From Musa acuminata AAA Group (taxonomy: Eukaryota > Streptophyta > Magnoliopsida > Zingiberales > Musaceae), in NCBI RefSeq assembly GCF_036884655.1, contig NC_088355.1, positions 19,410,501 through 19,474,500 of the forward strand: a stretch of 64,000 bases of DNA, read 5' to 3'. Within the stretch, counting starts at the first letter, position 1, and each line of letters begins with the position of its first letter. Made by a program: the position numbers and the translations under genes. The notes below the pieces were generated by a model. That model searched no databases and had not been told where the DNA came from. It worked only from the letters and a program-made list of their open reading frames with translations. Below, piece after piece: positions 42,692-54,068 of the stretch.

Positions 42692-45095
42692 TGTTAGGAT
42701 CGAGAGCACTAAGAGGGGGGGGGGTGAATTAGTGCAGCGGAAATCTTACAATAATTTAAAAACCAAAAGCTGCGTTCGTTCAAAAACTATTATGATGCAA
42801 AAGCAAATTCTCAGTTTGTATCTAAGTGCAGTTTGCGTCTAAGCGCAGATTGCGTTTAAGCGCAGTTTTGCGTCTAAGCGCAGTTTTGCGTCTAAGCGCA
42901 GTTTTGCGTCTAAACTCAGATTTACGTCTAAACGCAGATTTACGTCTAAACGCAGATTTATGTCTAAACACAGATTTACGTCTAAACACAGTTTTACGTC
43001 TAAACACAGATTTACGTCTAAACGCAGTTTTACGTCTAAACGCAGTTTTACGTCTAAACGCAGATTTACGTCTAAACGCAGTTTTACGTCTAGACGCAGA
43101 TTTACGTCTAAACTTTGAAACTCGTTTGTATAATCGCAGAAGGCAGTATGCAGTTGAAAACAAGACGTAAACGTGAACTGAAATCTGATGATTGAGCGAG
43201 GAAAGCCGATTTACGTCTGAATGCAGTTTTAGAAGAACAGCACTTAGAACTTGTTCGTGAAAGCGCAGAGAGCAGTAGTGATGAGGGAGGTTTGCAGTAA
43301 TGATAAAGTGCTCGAAAATAAACGCAAACCAGAGATTTAGAGTGGTTCGGTCAGCCTTGACCTACTCCACTTTTGGCTTCCTCCACCGATGAGGTTGCCG
43401 ACGTCAACTAGGTGCCTTCCTTCAATGGGCGAAGGCCAAACTTCCCTCTTACAGTTTCTCTCCTTTTGACAGGCTTAGGAGACAACCTTTACAGACCTTT
43501 CTCTCCTCACTTTACAATTGAAAACTTGAAGAACAGAAGGAGGAGACTTAAAGGCTTTACAACACTTTTGAGCTCTTAGAATCACAGAAAAGATCAAGAT
43601 TTCGGTATAGGTCTGTATCTTTTCAGTGCTGAATGGGTGGGGTATTTATAGGCCCCAAACCAATTCAAAATTCGAGCTCAAAACGATCAAATCGATCAAA
43701 TCCCAGAATTCTGGGATCAGGCGGTTGCACCTCTCGACTGGAGAGGTGGCACCGCCTGGCAGAGCTCGAAGACTGAGCTCTGCCGATTGCTTCTCTCTGC
43801 CAGAGCTCGAAGACTGAGCTCGTTGGTTGCATCACCTGGCAGAGCTCGAAGACTGAGCTTGGTGATTGCATCACCTGGCAGAGCTCGAAACTGAGCTCGG
43901 TGGTTGCATCACCTGGCAGAGCTCCAAGCTGAGCTCGGGCTGATCCACCTCTCTGCCAGAGCTCGAAGACTGAGCTCGGTGATTCCATCACCTGGCAGAG
44001 CTCGAGACTGAGCTCAGGCTGATGCACCTCTCTGCCAGAGCTCGAAGACTGAGCTCGGTGGTTGCATCGCCTGGCAGAGCTCGAAACTTGAGCTCTGGCG
44101 GTGCTACCTCTTGGCAGAGGAGGTTGCACCGCTTGGCTGGGGCAGTTGCACCTCCTGGCTAGGGCGGTTGCACCTCCCAACCTCGCAGGAAGACATAGCC
44201 TGGGCGGTGCTACCTCCAAGCTGGAGAGGTGGCACCTCTTCACTATTCCAGCTCACTTGGTTTGGCTCCAAACTTGGTCCAAACCAGTCCGAACTTGGGC
44301 CTAATTGGCCCCTACTTGGGTTATAGGATTAACACCTAATCCTAACCCTAATTAACGTGCTAACTATGAATTTAAAGACATTTTCTAAGCTATTACAAAG
44401 TCCGCAAGTCAAGACTTCTTCTAGCGAGCTTCCGGCAAACTTCCGGCGGTCTTCCGATGAACTCTCGGAAACCATTCTGCGGACTCCCGGCAAGCTCCTA
44501 GACTTCACGATTTGTTCTTAGCGAGTTCCAACGAGCTTCTTCGGCAAGCTCCGATCTTTCTCGGCGAGCTCCGCGAACTCCCAACGAATCTTCGGACTTC
44601 CGTCGAACTCTCGAACTCGCAACAAATCCATCGCGCTTGACTCCGACACTTTGTTTCGCTTTATGTCTTCATCGTTATCATAGTTAATCCTGCACAATTA
44701 AAACAAAACTTCAATCGAGACAATTAATCCTAAGCAATTAACCAAGTTGTTCGACATGTCATTGGTCCCTCGACGCTTCGTCCGATTCTTCGGCGCATCG
44801 TCCTCTCGTGCAGCCTATTGCCCAATCGGCCAGTTGACTCCGCAACTCCGATATCCTTGGCACAATACCCGCTCTTCTTGGCCCGATGCCCGAGTCCACG
44901 GCCCGAAGCCTTCTGTCGATACGCCGACCGATCCACCGGCCCGACGTCCAATCTTCTGACATGTTCCTTCGGCACAACATGATTTTCCTGCTTTAATTGT
45001 CTCATCCTGATCGAAGCATCCTGCGTCACTCAAAACGCAGATTAAATCATAAACATATATCAAGTAGTTTCATCATCAAAATACGAGATTCAATA
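42692..45095 (-). repeat. Beta 5' LTR
   Basis: TGTTAGGATCGAGAG to GATTCAATA, 2404 bp. Reverse TATA box at 43643-43650, minisatellite at 42,830-43,110, U3 repeats at 43,720-44,230. Confidence 0.9.
43643..43650 (-). promoter_or_regulatory. LTR TATA box of beta 5' LTR
   Basis: Sense TATAAATA in the 5' LTR, the expected promoter for transcription of the beta RNA and gag. Confidence 0.65.
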
Positions 45096-45100
45096 GAAAC

Positions 45101-46172
45101 TTGAGCTCTGGCGGTGCTACCTCTTGGCAGAGGAGGTTGCACCGCCCAGTCTAGCTCGAAGACTGAGCTCTGGGCGGTTGCACCTCTTGGCTGGGGCGGT
45201 TGCACCTCCCAGCCTCGCAGCCCTGGCGGTTGCACCTCCTGGCTGGGGCGGTTGCACCTCCCAACCTCACAGCCCAGGCGGTTGCACCTCCTGGCTGGAG
45301 CGGTTGCACCTCCTGGTGCAATCAGGGTCCGAATGGTTCACTCCATTCGGCCCAATTTGAATCTTTTCAGGGGCCCAATTGCCCCAAGATTAAGCTAATG
45401 GGATCACCTCCCATTTTCATGCTTAATCATCATGCTAACTACGATTAACTCTAAGACAACTTCTGCAGCTTTGCTCCGATGCGTCAATCGCTTCTTCCGG
45501 CGAGTTTCCGGCCAACTTCCGTCGATCATCCGATAAACCCTCGGTGATCCTTCTGCGGACATCCGGCATACTCCTGGACTTTGCGACGATCCACTTGGCG
45601 AGTTCCGACGAGCTTCGCTTGGCAAGCTTCTGGACTTCTCGGATCTGTTCTCGCTGAACCTCCGACGACCGTCCGAACTTCCGTCGAACTCTCGAACTCC
45701 CAACGTGATCATGATCTTGACTCCGGCGCAACACCTGCTGCTTGTCTTACTCTCATCGTAGTTAATCCTGCACAACAAAACAAAACTTCGATCGAGACAA
45801 TTAATCCTAAGCAATTAACCAAGTTGTCCGACATGTCATTGGTCCCTCGACGCTTCATCCGATTCTTCGGCGCATCGTCCTCTTCTGCAGCCTATTGCCC
45901 AATCGGCCAGTTGACTCCGTAACTCCGATATCCTTGGCACAATACCCGCTCTTCTTGGCCGAATGCCTGAGTTCACGGCCCGAAGCCTTCTGTCGATACG
46001 TCGACCGATCCACCGGCCCGACGTCCAATCTTCTGACATGTTCCTTCGGCACAACATGATTATCCTGCTTTAATTGTCTCATCCTGATCGAAGCATCCTG
46101 CGTCACTCAAAACGCAGATTAAATCATAAACATATATCAAGTAGTTTCATCATCAAAATACGAGATTCAACA
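45101..46172 (-). repeat. Alpha-1 LTR, right piece
   Basis: It continues the alpha-1 LTR after beta (TTGAGCTCTGGCGGTGC) to GATTCAACA. It carries the GGCGGTTGCACCTCC repeats (45,110-45,320) and the block with AGGTGATCCCATT-like and CCGGCGAG-rich sequence. The purine tract lies to its right. Confidence 0.9.
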
Positions 46173-48319
46173 ATCTCCCCCTTTTTGATGATGACAACCA
46201 CTTGATGACGAAGTTAAACTTAACTCCCGGAGTTTAAACAAACTCCCCCTATCAATATGCCATATTGATAGAACCTTGAATTCAAACTGAATTCAAGTCA
46301 TTGCAATATTCATCATGAATACTTGCAATACGTCAACATGAACATATGCATAAACTTATGCATCACATGTCATGTCATCAACATACTTTCATCAACATAC
46401 TTCTCCCCCTTTGTCATCAACAAAAAGGAGAAGTATCACAATCAAGTGTTTGTGTGTGATATTGGTTCAACTCTTTGCATGAAAATCATAATATCAAGTT
46501 TCATCATCATGCAATCTTGGAGCTAGAAGATTTTAGCAAGTGTTACATCATGCTTAGAACATTCATGCTATCAAGTTTTAGATATTCAAGTTTTATAACA
46601 TATAAGATAGCACTTTTGGTAATGTTCAAGATAGCAAGTTCTATATCATGCAAGCTAGCAAATTTGAGATGTTCAAGAAGGCAACTCTTGCTTCTTGAAA
46701 ATTTTGCTCACTTTGCTAGATGCGCAAGTTAGCATTTTTGCCTCTTGAGATAGGCAAGATAGCACATTTGTTTCTTTTGAGATAGCAACTTTTTGCTTCT
46801 CTTTAGACCAACAAGCTAGCAATTTTTATGATATACAAGTTTCTTGTATATAAGCTACCAATAGACAAGTTTCACAATATATAAGCTAGCAAAGATTTCG
46901 AAAGCAAATGCAAGATAAATTTCTTGTGTAAGCTCATGATTCTTGCTTCCTATTGCAATGTGCAAATTGCAAGTTTTGCTTCTTGAGATATTCAAGATAG
47001 TGATGTTCAAGAAGACAATTTTTCTTCTTGAAATAAGCAAGTTAGCAATCTTTGCTTCTTAAAATAGGTAAGCTAGCAATCAAGTTTTTGCATCTTCTTG
47101 ACTTGTACAAGCTAGCTATCTCCCCCTTTGTCATTGTCAACAAGGGAAAAACCCTTTACATCAATTTCTAAATCATGACAAAGGTAAGTAATCATTCTTG
47201 TTTGTGCATCATTATAGTTTCAATGCACAAATTCATTAACATTACATTTCAAAAAATTTTATGCATGATACCGAAAAATCAATCATCATCATGAGCATAT
47301 CAAACATGATATTCAAGCATTCATGATATATGATCATAGATATTCAAACGATGGTATCTAGAATTCATTACATCCTATTATGCATGATCATTAACTCATC
47401 ATTTGTATTTCATGCATTATATCATTTCATCTCATAAGGAATATCAAGAAGAGTTATTGGATGATGAGATAAATATTTTATGAATACACAGAATATCATA
47501 AGTGTTTCATGTATTCATATTATCACATGAAGCATATTATCATTTTTAAAATTCATAACATGAATAACGTTGTTACTATTTCATCAAAATCAGTTTCGAG
47601 ATTCACATAATATCATGAAATCATTAATCTCGATAAAATGGGAAAAACATTTTCTTTTTAAGTAATTCTTTTAACACATCATAAAAAAGAAAAACTCATT
47701 CATAATTCAAGTGATTTACAAGATATCATAAATGAATTTATCACTTGTATTTCACCAAAATCGAGAACTCTAGAGTTAGAAAAATGATTGAAGCATTTAA
47801 TCTGATTGAAGAATGATTCATATTTAAAGTGTAGCATTTGTCAAATCTGAAATCATCAAGTATAACTTTAATATTTTCATTGCAACATTAAGCAAGGTTT
47901 CATTGAACATAATTTTGAATGATTCTTATAAATGCCTAAAACTTCTTTAGTTTTAATTTATGATTGACTTTATAATAGCATGCTCAAATCTTTATTCTTA
48001 TGTCAAAACCATACATTATATTTAATAAACAAAGACAATGAAAAATATCAAGCCTTCCAGACAAAAGCCATGTATCGTCATTGAAAAGCAATATGAAAAT
48101 CATCAAAATATACATTCTTGCTTCTCAAGCACATAAGATTAATCTCACTAGGTGTAAAATCATTAGATTTCTATCTTGCATTAACATAAGACATGCAATT
48201 TTCATTATCATTTTCAAGATTACAAGCATGATCATATTTTTGCATTTTCATTGTTAAATTATTAAAAATATAATTTTCAAGAAAATTTAAAGAAAAAGAA
48301 AAGTGCATCATGAAAAGCA
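46173..48319 (-). mobile_element. Non-coding 3' part of the first alpha internal region
   Basis: The 3' stem (46,138-46,207), hairpins at 46,209-46,296, CCCCCTTTGTCATCAACAAA at 46,405-46,424, GCTAGC-type motifs at 46,530-47,115, and CCCCCTTTGTCATTGTCAAC at 47,122-47,141; the rest is AT-rich. No gene and no pol similarity seen. Confidence 0.8.
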
Positions 48320-49291
48320 TCATGTAATTTCGAAGTAAATTAGGGGGATTTCGATTACCTCATCATTGTAGGCTGTTAAGGCGTAGTTTGCCGCCTTGCT
48401 TTTGTTGACTTTCTCTTCTTCGGAGGAGCTCGATTCATCCCAATTTTTGTTCTTCTTCTTGCGTTTAAAGCAAGTAGTTTGATTCTTTTTGTTTTTAAAT
48501 TTTCGTTTCATCTGTAGTTTAAGTTCACCATCACTTGAGCTTAGGCTCGAGTGGTCTTCAAATGTTCTATGTCCCAAATCCTTCCTGTTCTTTGGAAGGT
48601 TGTTTTGTTCATCATTGTCCTCATCACTTGAGTCATCGCTCAAGTGGCATTCATTTGTCCAGAGTTCAACATGTTCATCATGTGCATTGTACACCATTTC
48701 ATATGTCATCAATGACCCAATTAGTTCTTCAAGTGGTAAGTTGTTTAGGTTTTTAGCTTCTTGTATTGCAGTTACTTTTGAATCCCACTTCTTAGAAAGA
48801 GAACGCAAAATCTTGTTTACGAGTTCAAAGTCCGAAAAACATTTTCCAAGAGCTCTTAAACTATTGACGACATCCGTGAAACGGGTGTACATGTCGCCTA
48901 TAGTCTCGCTTGGTTGCATTCGAAAAAGCTCGAAATCATGCAATAAAAAGTTAACTTTCGAGTCTTTGACACTACTAGTTCCCTCGTGCGTGATTTCAAG
49001 TGTTCGCCAAATGTCAAAAGCTGTTTCGCACGTAGAAATCCGATTGAACTCATTTTTGTCCAAAGCGCAAAATAAGGCATTCATAGCCTTTGCGTTTAAA
49101 GAGAAATACTTCTCCAAATCCGACAATTCGTTCGTCGGTTTAGAGGGAAGTTGAAAGCTGTTTTCAACGATATTCCATAAATCCAGATTTAGAGAAATCA
49201 AGAAAACTCTCATTCGAGTTTTCCAATAAGTATAGTCCAATCCGTTAAAGAACGGTGGACGAAAGACCGAAAAGCCCTCTTGAAGAGCCAT
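48320..49291 (-). CDS. Gag-like capsid protein of the first alpha unit (323 aa)
   Basis: The start is set at MALQEGFSVFRPPFFNG (ATG at 49291), the methionine conserved in all copies; the frame is also open 41 codons further upstream across the primer site into the LTR. Blocks as in beta: YTYWKTRMRVF, AMNALFCALDKNEF, FDIWRTLEITHEG, DMYTRFTDVVNSLRALGKCF, LIGSLMTYEM, an acidic DDSSDEDNDEQ, a Lys-rich TTCFKRKKK and an acidic tail ending PLIYFEIT. Compared with the second alpha unit it lacks one lysine codon (DLEKYF against DLEKKYF) and has L for W nearby. No zinc knuckle and no pol downstream. Confidence 0.85.
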   Translation of the reverse strand: MALQEGFSVFRPPFFNGLDYTYWKTRMRVFLISLNLDLWNIVENSFQLPSKPTNELSDLEKYFSLNAKAMNALFCALDKNEFNRISTCETAFDIWRTLEITHEGTSSVKDSKVNFLLHDFELFRMQPSETIGDMYTRFTDVVNSLRALGKCFSDFELVNKILRSLSKKWDSKVTAIQEAKNLNNLPLEELIGSLMTYEMVYNAHDEHVELWTNECHLSDDSSDEDNDEQNNLPKNRKDLGHRTFEDHSSLSSSDGELKLQMKRKFKNKKNQTTCFKRKKKNKNWDESSSSEEEKVNKSKAANYALTAYNDEVIEIPLIYFEIT

Positions 49292-49327
49292 TTCTCTCGG
49301 GTGTAAATCCGAAATGAGAAATACCCC

Positions 49328-49339
49328 GCTCTGATACCA
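49328..49339 (-). other. Primer binding site at alpha-2 LTR
   Basis: The minus strand reads TGGTATCAGAGC, a perfect initiator tRNA-Met match, two bases from the LTR. Confidence 0.88.
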
Positions 49340-49341
49340 AT

Positions 49342-51921
49342 TGTTAGGATCGAGAGCACTAAGAGGGGGGGGGTGAATTAGTGCAGCGGAAATCTTACAG
49401 CGATTAAAAACCAAAAGCTGCGTTCGTTCAAAAACTATTATGATGCAAAAGCAAATTCTCAGTTTGTATCTAAGTGCAGTTTGCGTCTAAGCGCAGATTG
49501 CGTCTAAGCGCAGTTTTGCGTCTAAGCGCAGTTTACGTCTAAACTCATATTTACGTCTAAACTCAGATTTACGTCTAAACGCAATTTTACGTCTAAACGC
49601 AGATTTACGTCTAAACGCAGATTTACGTCTAAACGCAGATTTACGTCTAAACGTAGTTTTACGTCTAAACGCAGATTTACGTCTAAACTCAGAAACTTGT
49701 TTGTATACTCGCAGAAGGCAGTATGTAGTTGAAATCAAGATGTAAACGTGAACTGAAATCTGATGATTGAGCGAGGAAAGCCGATTTACGTCTGAATGCA
49801 GTTTTACGTCTAAATGTTGAAACTCGTTCGTAAAATCGTAGAGGACAGATTGCAGTTATTAATAGGATTAAAATGTAAGCGTAAACTGCAAAGAAGCTCG
49901 TTCGTAAAAGCACGGAAAATAGTTCTGCAGAATCAAACGTAAACGTAAACTGTAATGTATGAAAATACGAATTTACGTCTGAATGCAGATTTGGAAGAAC
50001 AGCACTTAGAACTTGTTCGTGAAAGCGCAGAGAGCAGTAGTGATGAGGGGGGTTTGCAGTAATGATAAAGTGCTCGAAAATAAACGCAAACCAGAGATTT
50101 AGAGTGGTTCGGTCAGCCTTGACCTACTCCACTTTTGGCTTCCTCCACCGATGAGGTTGCCGACGTCAACTAGGTGCCTTCCTTCAATGGGCGAAGGCCA
50201 AACTGCCCTTTTACAATTTCTCTCCTTTTGACAGGCTTAGGAGACAACCTTTACAGACCTTTCTCTCCTCACTTTACAATTGAAAACTTGAAGAACAGAA
50301 GGAGGAGACTTAAAGGCTTTACAACACTTTTGAGCTCTTAGAATCACAGAAAAGATCAAGATTTCGGTGTAGGTCTGTATCTTTTCAGTGCTGAATGGGT
50401 GGGGTATTTATAGACCCCAACCCAATTCAAAATTCGAGCTCAAAACGATCAAATCGATCAAATCCCAGAATTCTGGGATCAGGCGGTTGCACCTCTTGAC
50501 TGGAGAGGTGGCACCGCCTGGCAGAGCTCGAAGACTGAGCTCAGGCGATTGCTTCTCTCTGCCAGAGCTCGAAGACTGAGCTCGATGGTTGCATCACCTG
50601 GCAGAGCTCGAAGACTGAGCTTGGTGATTACATCACCTGGCAGAGCTCGAAACTGAGCTCGGTGGTTGCATCACCTGGCAGAGCTCCAAGCTGAGCTCAG
50701 GCTGATCCACCTCTCTGCCAGAGCTCGAAGACTGAGCTCGGTGATTGCATCACCTGGCAGAGCTCGAGACTGAGCTCAGGCTGATGCACCTCTCTGCCAG
50801 AGCTCGAAGACTGAGCTCGGTGGTTGCATCGCCTGGCAGAGCTCGAAACTTGAGCTCTGGCGGTGCTACCTCTTGGCAGAGGAGGTTGCACCGCCCAGTC
50901 TAGCTCGAAGACTGAGCTCTGGGCGGTTGCACCTCTTGGCTGGGGCGGTTGCACCTCCCAGCCTCGCAGCCCTGGCGATTGCACCTCCTGGCTGGGGCGG
51001 TTGCACCTCCCAACCTCACAGCCCAGGCGGTTGCACCTCCTGGCTGGGGCGGTTGCACCTCCTGGTGCAATCAGGGTCCGAATGGTTCACTCCATTCGGC
51101 CCAATTTGAATCTTTTCAGGGGCCCAATTGCCCCAAGATTAAGCTAATGGGATCACCTCCCATTTTCATGCTTAATCATCATGCTAACTACGATTAACTC
51201 TAAGACAACTTCTGCAGCTTTGCTCCGATGCGTCAATCGCTTCTTCCGGCGAGTTTCCGGCCAACTTCCGTCGATCATCCGATAAACCCTCGGTGATCCT
51301 TCTGCGGACATCCAGCATACTCCTGGACTTTGCGACGATCCACTTGGCGAGTTCCGACGAGCTTCGCTTGGCAAGCTTCTGGACTTCTCGGATCTGTTCT
51401 CGCTGAACCTCCGACGACCGTCCGAACTTCCGTCGAACTCTCGAACTCCCAACGTGATCATGATCTTGACTCCGGCGCAACACCTGCTGCTTGTCTTACT
51501 CTCATCGTAGTTAATCCTGCACAACAAAACAAAACTTCGATCGAGACAATTAATCCTAAGCAATTAACCAAGTTGTCCGACATGTCATTGGTCCCTCGAC
51601 GCTTCGTCCGATTCTTCGGTGCATCGTCCTCTTCTGCAGCCTATTGCCCAATCGGCCAGTTGACTCCGCAACTCCGATATCCTTGGCACAATACCCGCTC
51701 TTCTTGGCCGAATGCCTGAGTTCACGGCCCGAAGCCTTCTGTCGATACGTCGACCGATCCACCGGCCCGACGTCCAATCTTCTGACATGTTCCTTCGGCA
51801 CAACATGATTATCCTGCTTTAATTGTCTCATCCTGATCGAAGCATCCTGCGTCACTCAAAACGCAGATTAAATCATAAACATATATCAAGTAGTTTCATC
51901 ATCAAAATACGAGATTCAACA
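49342..51921 (-). repeat. Alpha-2 LTR (shared by both units)
   Basis: 2580 bp, TGTTAGGATCGAGAGC to GATTCAACA, with a primer site on its left and a purine tract on its right. It therefore serves as the 5' LTR of one unit and the 3' LTR of the other. Reverse TATA box at 50405-50412. Confidence 0.9.
50405..50412 (-). promoter_or_regulatory. LTR TATA box of alpha-2
   Basis: Sense TATAAATA, conserved LTR promoter position. Confidence 0.65.
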
Positions 51922-54068
51922 ATCTCCCCCTTTTTGATGATGACAACCACTTGATGACGAAGTTAAACTTAACTCCCGGAGTTTAAACAAACTCCCCCTA
52001 TCAATATGCCATATTGATAGAACCTTGAATTCAAACTGAATTCAAGTCATTGCAATATTCATCATGAATACTTGCAATACGTCAACATGAACATATGCAT
52101 AAACTTATGCATCACATGTCATGTTATCAACATACTTTCATCAACATACTTCTCCCCCTTTGTCATCAACAAAAAGGGGAAGTATCACAATCAAGTGTTT
52201 GTGTGTGATATTGGTTCAACTCTTTGCTTGAAAATCATAATATCAAGTTTCATCATCATGCAATCTTGGAGCTAGAAGATTTTAGCAAGTGTTACATCAT
52301 GCTTAGAACATTCATGCTATCAAGTTTTAGATATTCAAGTTTTATAACATATAAGATAGCACTTTTGGTAATGTTCAAGATAGCAAGTTCTATATCATGC
52401 AAGCTAGCAAATTTGAGATGTTCAAGAAGGCAACTCTTGCTTCTTGAAAATTTTGCTCACTTTGCTAGATGCGCAAGTTAGCATTTTTGCCTCTTGAGAT
52501 AGGCAAGATAGCACATTTGTTTCTTTTGAGATAGCAACTTTTTGCTTCTCTTTAGACCAACAAGCTAGCAATTTTTATGATATACAAGTTTCTTGTATAT
52601 AAGCTACCAATAGACAAGTTTCACAATATATAAGCTAGCAAAGATTTCGAAAGCAAATGCAAGATAAATTTCTTGTGTAAGCTCATGATTCTTGCTTCCT
52701 ATTGCAATGTGCAAATTGCAAGTTTTGCTTCTTGAGATATTCAAGATAGTGATGTTCAAGAAGACAATTTTTCTTCTTGAAATAAGCAAGTTAGCAATCT
52801 TTGCTTCTTAAAATAGGTAAGCTAGCAATCAAGTTTTTGCATCTTCTTGACTTGTACAAGCTAGCTATCTCCCCCTTTGTCATTGTCAACAAGGGAAAAA
52901 CCCTTTACATCAATTTCTAAATCATGACAAAGGTAAGTAATCATTCTTGTTTGTGCATCATTATAGTTTCAATGCACAAATTCATTAACATTACATTTCA
53001 AAAAATTTTATGCATGATACCGAAAAATCAATCATCATCATGAGCATATCAAACATGATATTCAAGCATTCATGATATATGATCATAGATATTCAAACGA
53101 TGGTATCTAGAATTCATTACATCCTATTATGCATGATCATTAACTCCTCATTTGTATTTCATGCATTATATCATTTCATCTCATAAGGAATATCAAGAAG
53201 AGTTATTGGATGATGAGATAAATATTTTATGAATACACAGAATATCATAAGTGTTTCATGTATTCATATTATCACATGAAGCATATTATCATTTTTAAAA
53301 TTCATAACATGAATAACGTTGTTACTATTTCATCAAAATCAGTTTCGAGATTCACATAATATCATGAAATCATTAATCTCGATAAAATGGGAAAAACATT
53401 TTCTTTTTAAGTGATTCTTTTAACACATCATAAAAAAGAAAAACTCATTCATAATTCAAGTGATTTACAAGATATCATAAATGAATTTATCACTTGTATT
53501 TCACCAAAATCGAGAACTCTAGAGTTAGAAAAATGATTGAAGCATTTAATCTGATTGAAGAATGATTCATATTTAAAGTGTAGCATTTGTCAAATCTGAA
53601 ATCATCAAGTATAACTTTAATATTTTCATTGCAACATTAAGCAAGGTTTCATTGAACATAATTTTGAATGATTCTTATAAATGCCTAAAACTTCTTTAGT
53701 TTTAATTTATGATTGACTTTATAATAGCATGCTCAAATCTTTATTCTTATGTCAAAACCATACATTATATTTAATAAACAAAGACAATGAAAAATATCAA
53801 GCCTTCCAGACAAAAGCCATGTATCGTCATTGAAAAGCAATATGAAAATCATCAAAATATACATTCTTGCTTCTCAAGCACATAAGATTAATCTCACTAG
53901 GTGTAAAATCATTAGATTTCTATCTTGCATTAACATAAGACATGCAATTTTCATTATCATTTTCAAGATTACAAGCATGATCATATTTTTGCATTTTCAT
54001 TGTTAAATTATTAAAAATATAATTTTCAAGAAAATTTAAAGAAAAAGAAAAGTGCATCATGAAAAGCA
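51922..54068 (-). mobile_element. Non-coding 3' part of the second alpha internal region
   Basis: Nearly identical to 46173-48319, with the same stem, hairpins, purine modules and GCTAGC motifs. No gene seen. Confidence 0.8.

Larger units (their letters stand above)
36530..45095 (-). mobile_element. Complete gag-only LTR retrotransposon beta, nested in alpha-1
   Basis: 8566 bp, with 3' LTR 36530-38915 (2386 bp), internal region 38916-42691 (3776 bp) and 5' LTR 42692-45095 (2404 bp), flanked by GAAAC duplications. The two LTRs differ by one 18-bp minisatellite unit and few substitutions, so the insertion is recent. The last bases of the 5' LTR on the plus strand are TTCAATA instead of TTCAACA. 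The beta LTRs lack the 35,490-35,650 leader segment found in alpha LTRs. The internal region has an intact gag and no pol. Confidence 0.93.

Noticed and set aside
45404..45814. Arg/Ser-rich ORFs of 99-154 aa repeated in the LTRs (for example 1843-2307, 51153-51563, 56897-57307, 58662-58982)
   Set aside because: They lie in U3, upstream of the TATA box, differ in frame and length between copies, and come from CCGGCGAG/TTCGTCGG-type repeats. They probably appear in databases as predicted proteins, but nothing supports a gene.
48489..49154. Long plus-strand ORF of 221 aa (also 54238-54906, 222 aa, and 41719-42111)
   Set aside because: It lies antisense to the gag coding frame, and its sequence is simply the reverse reading of conserved gag codons. 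No plant protein pattern is visible.
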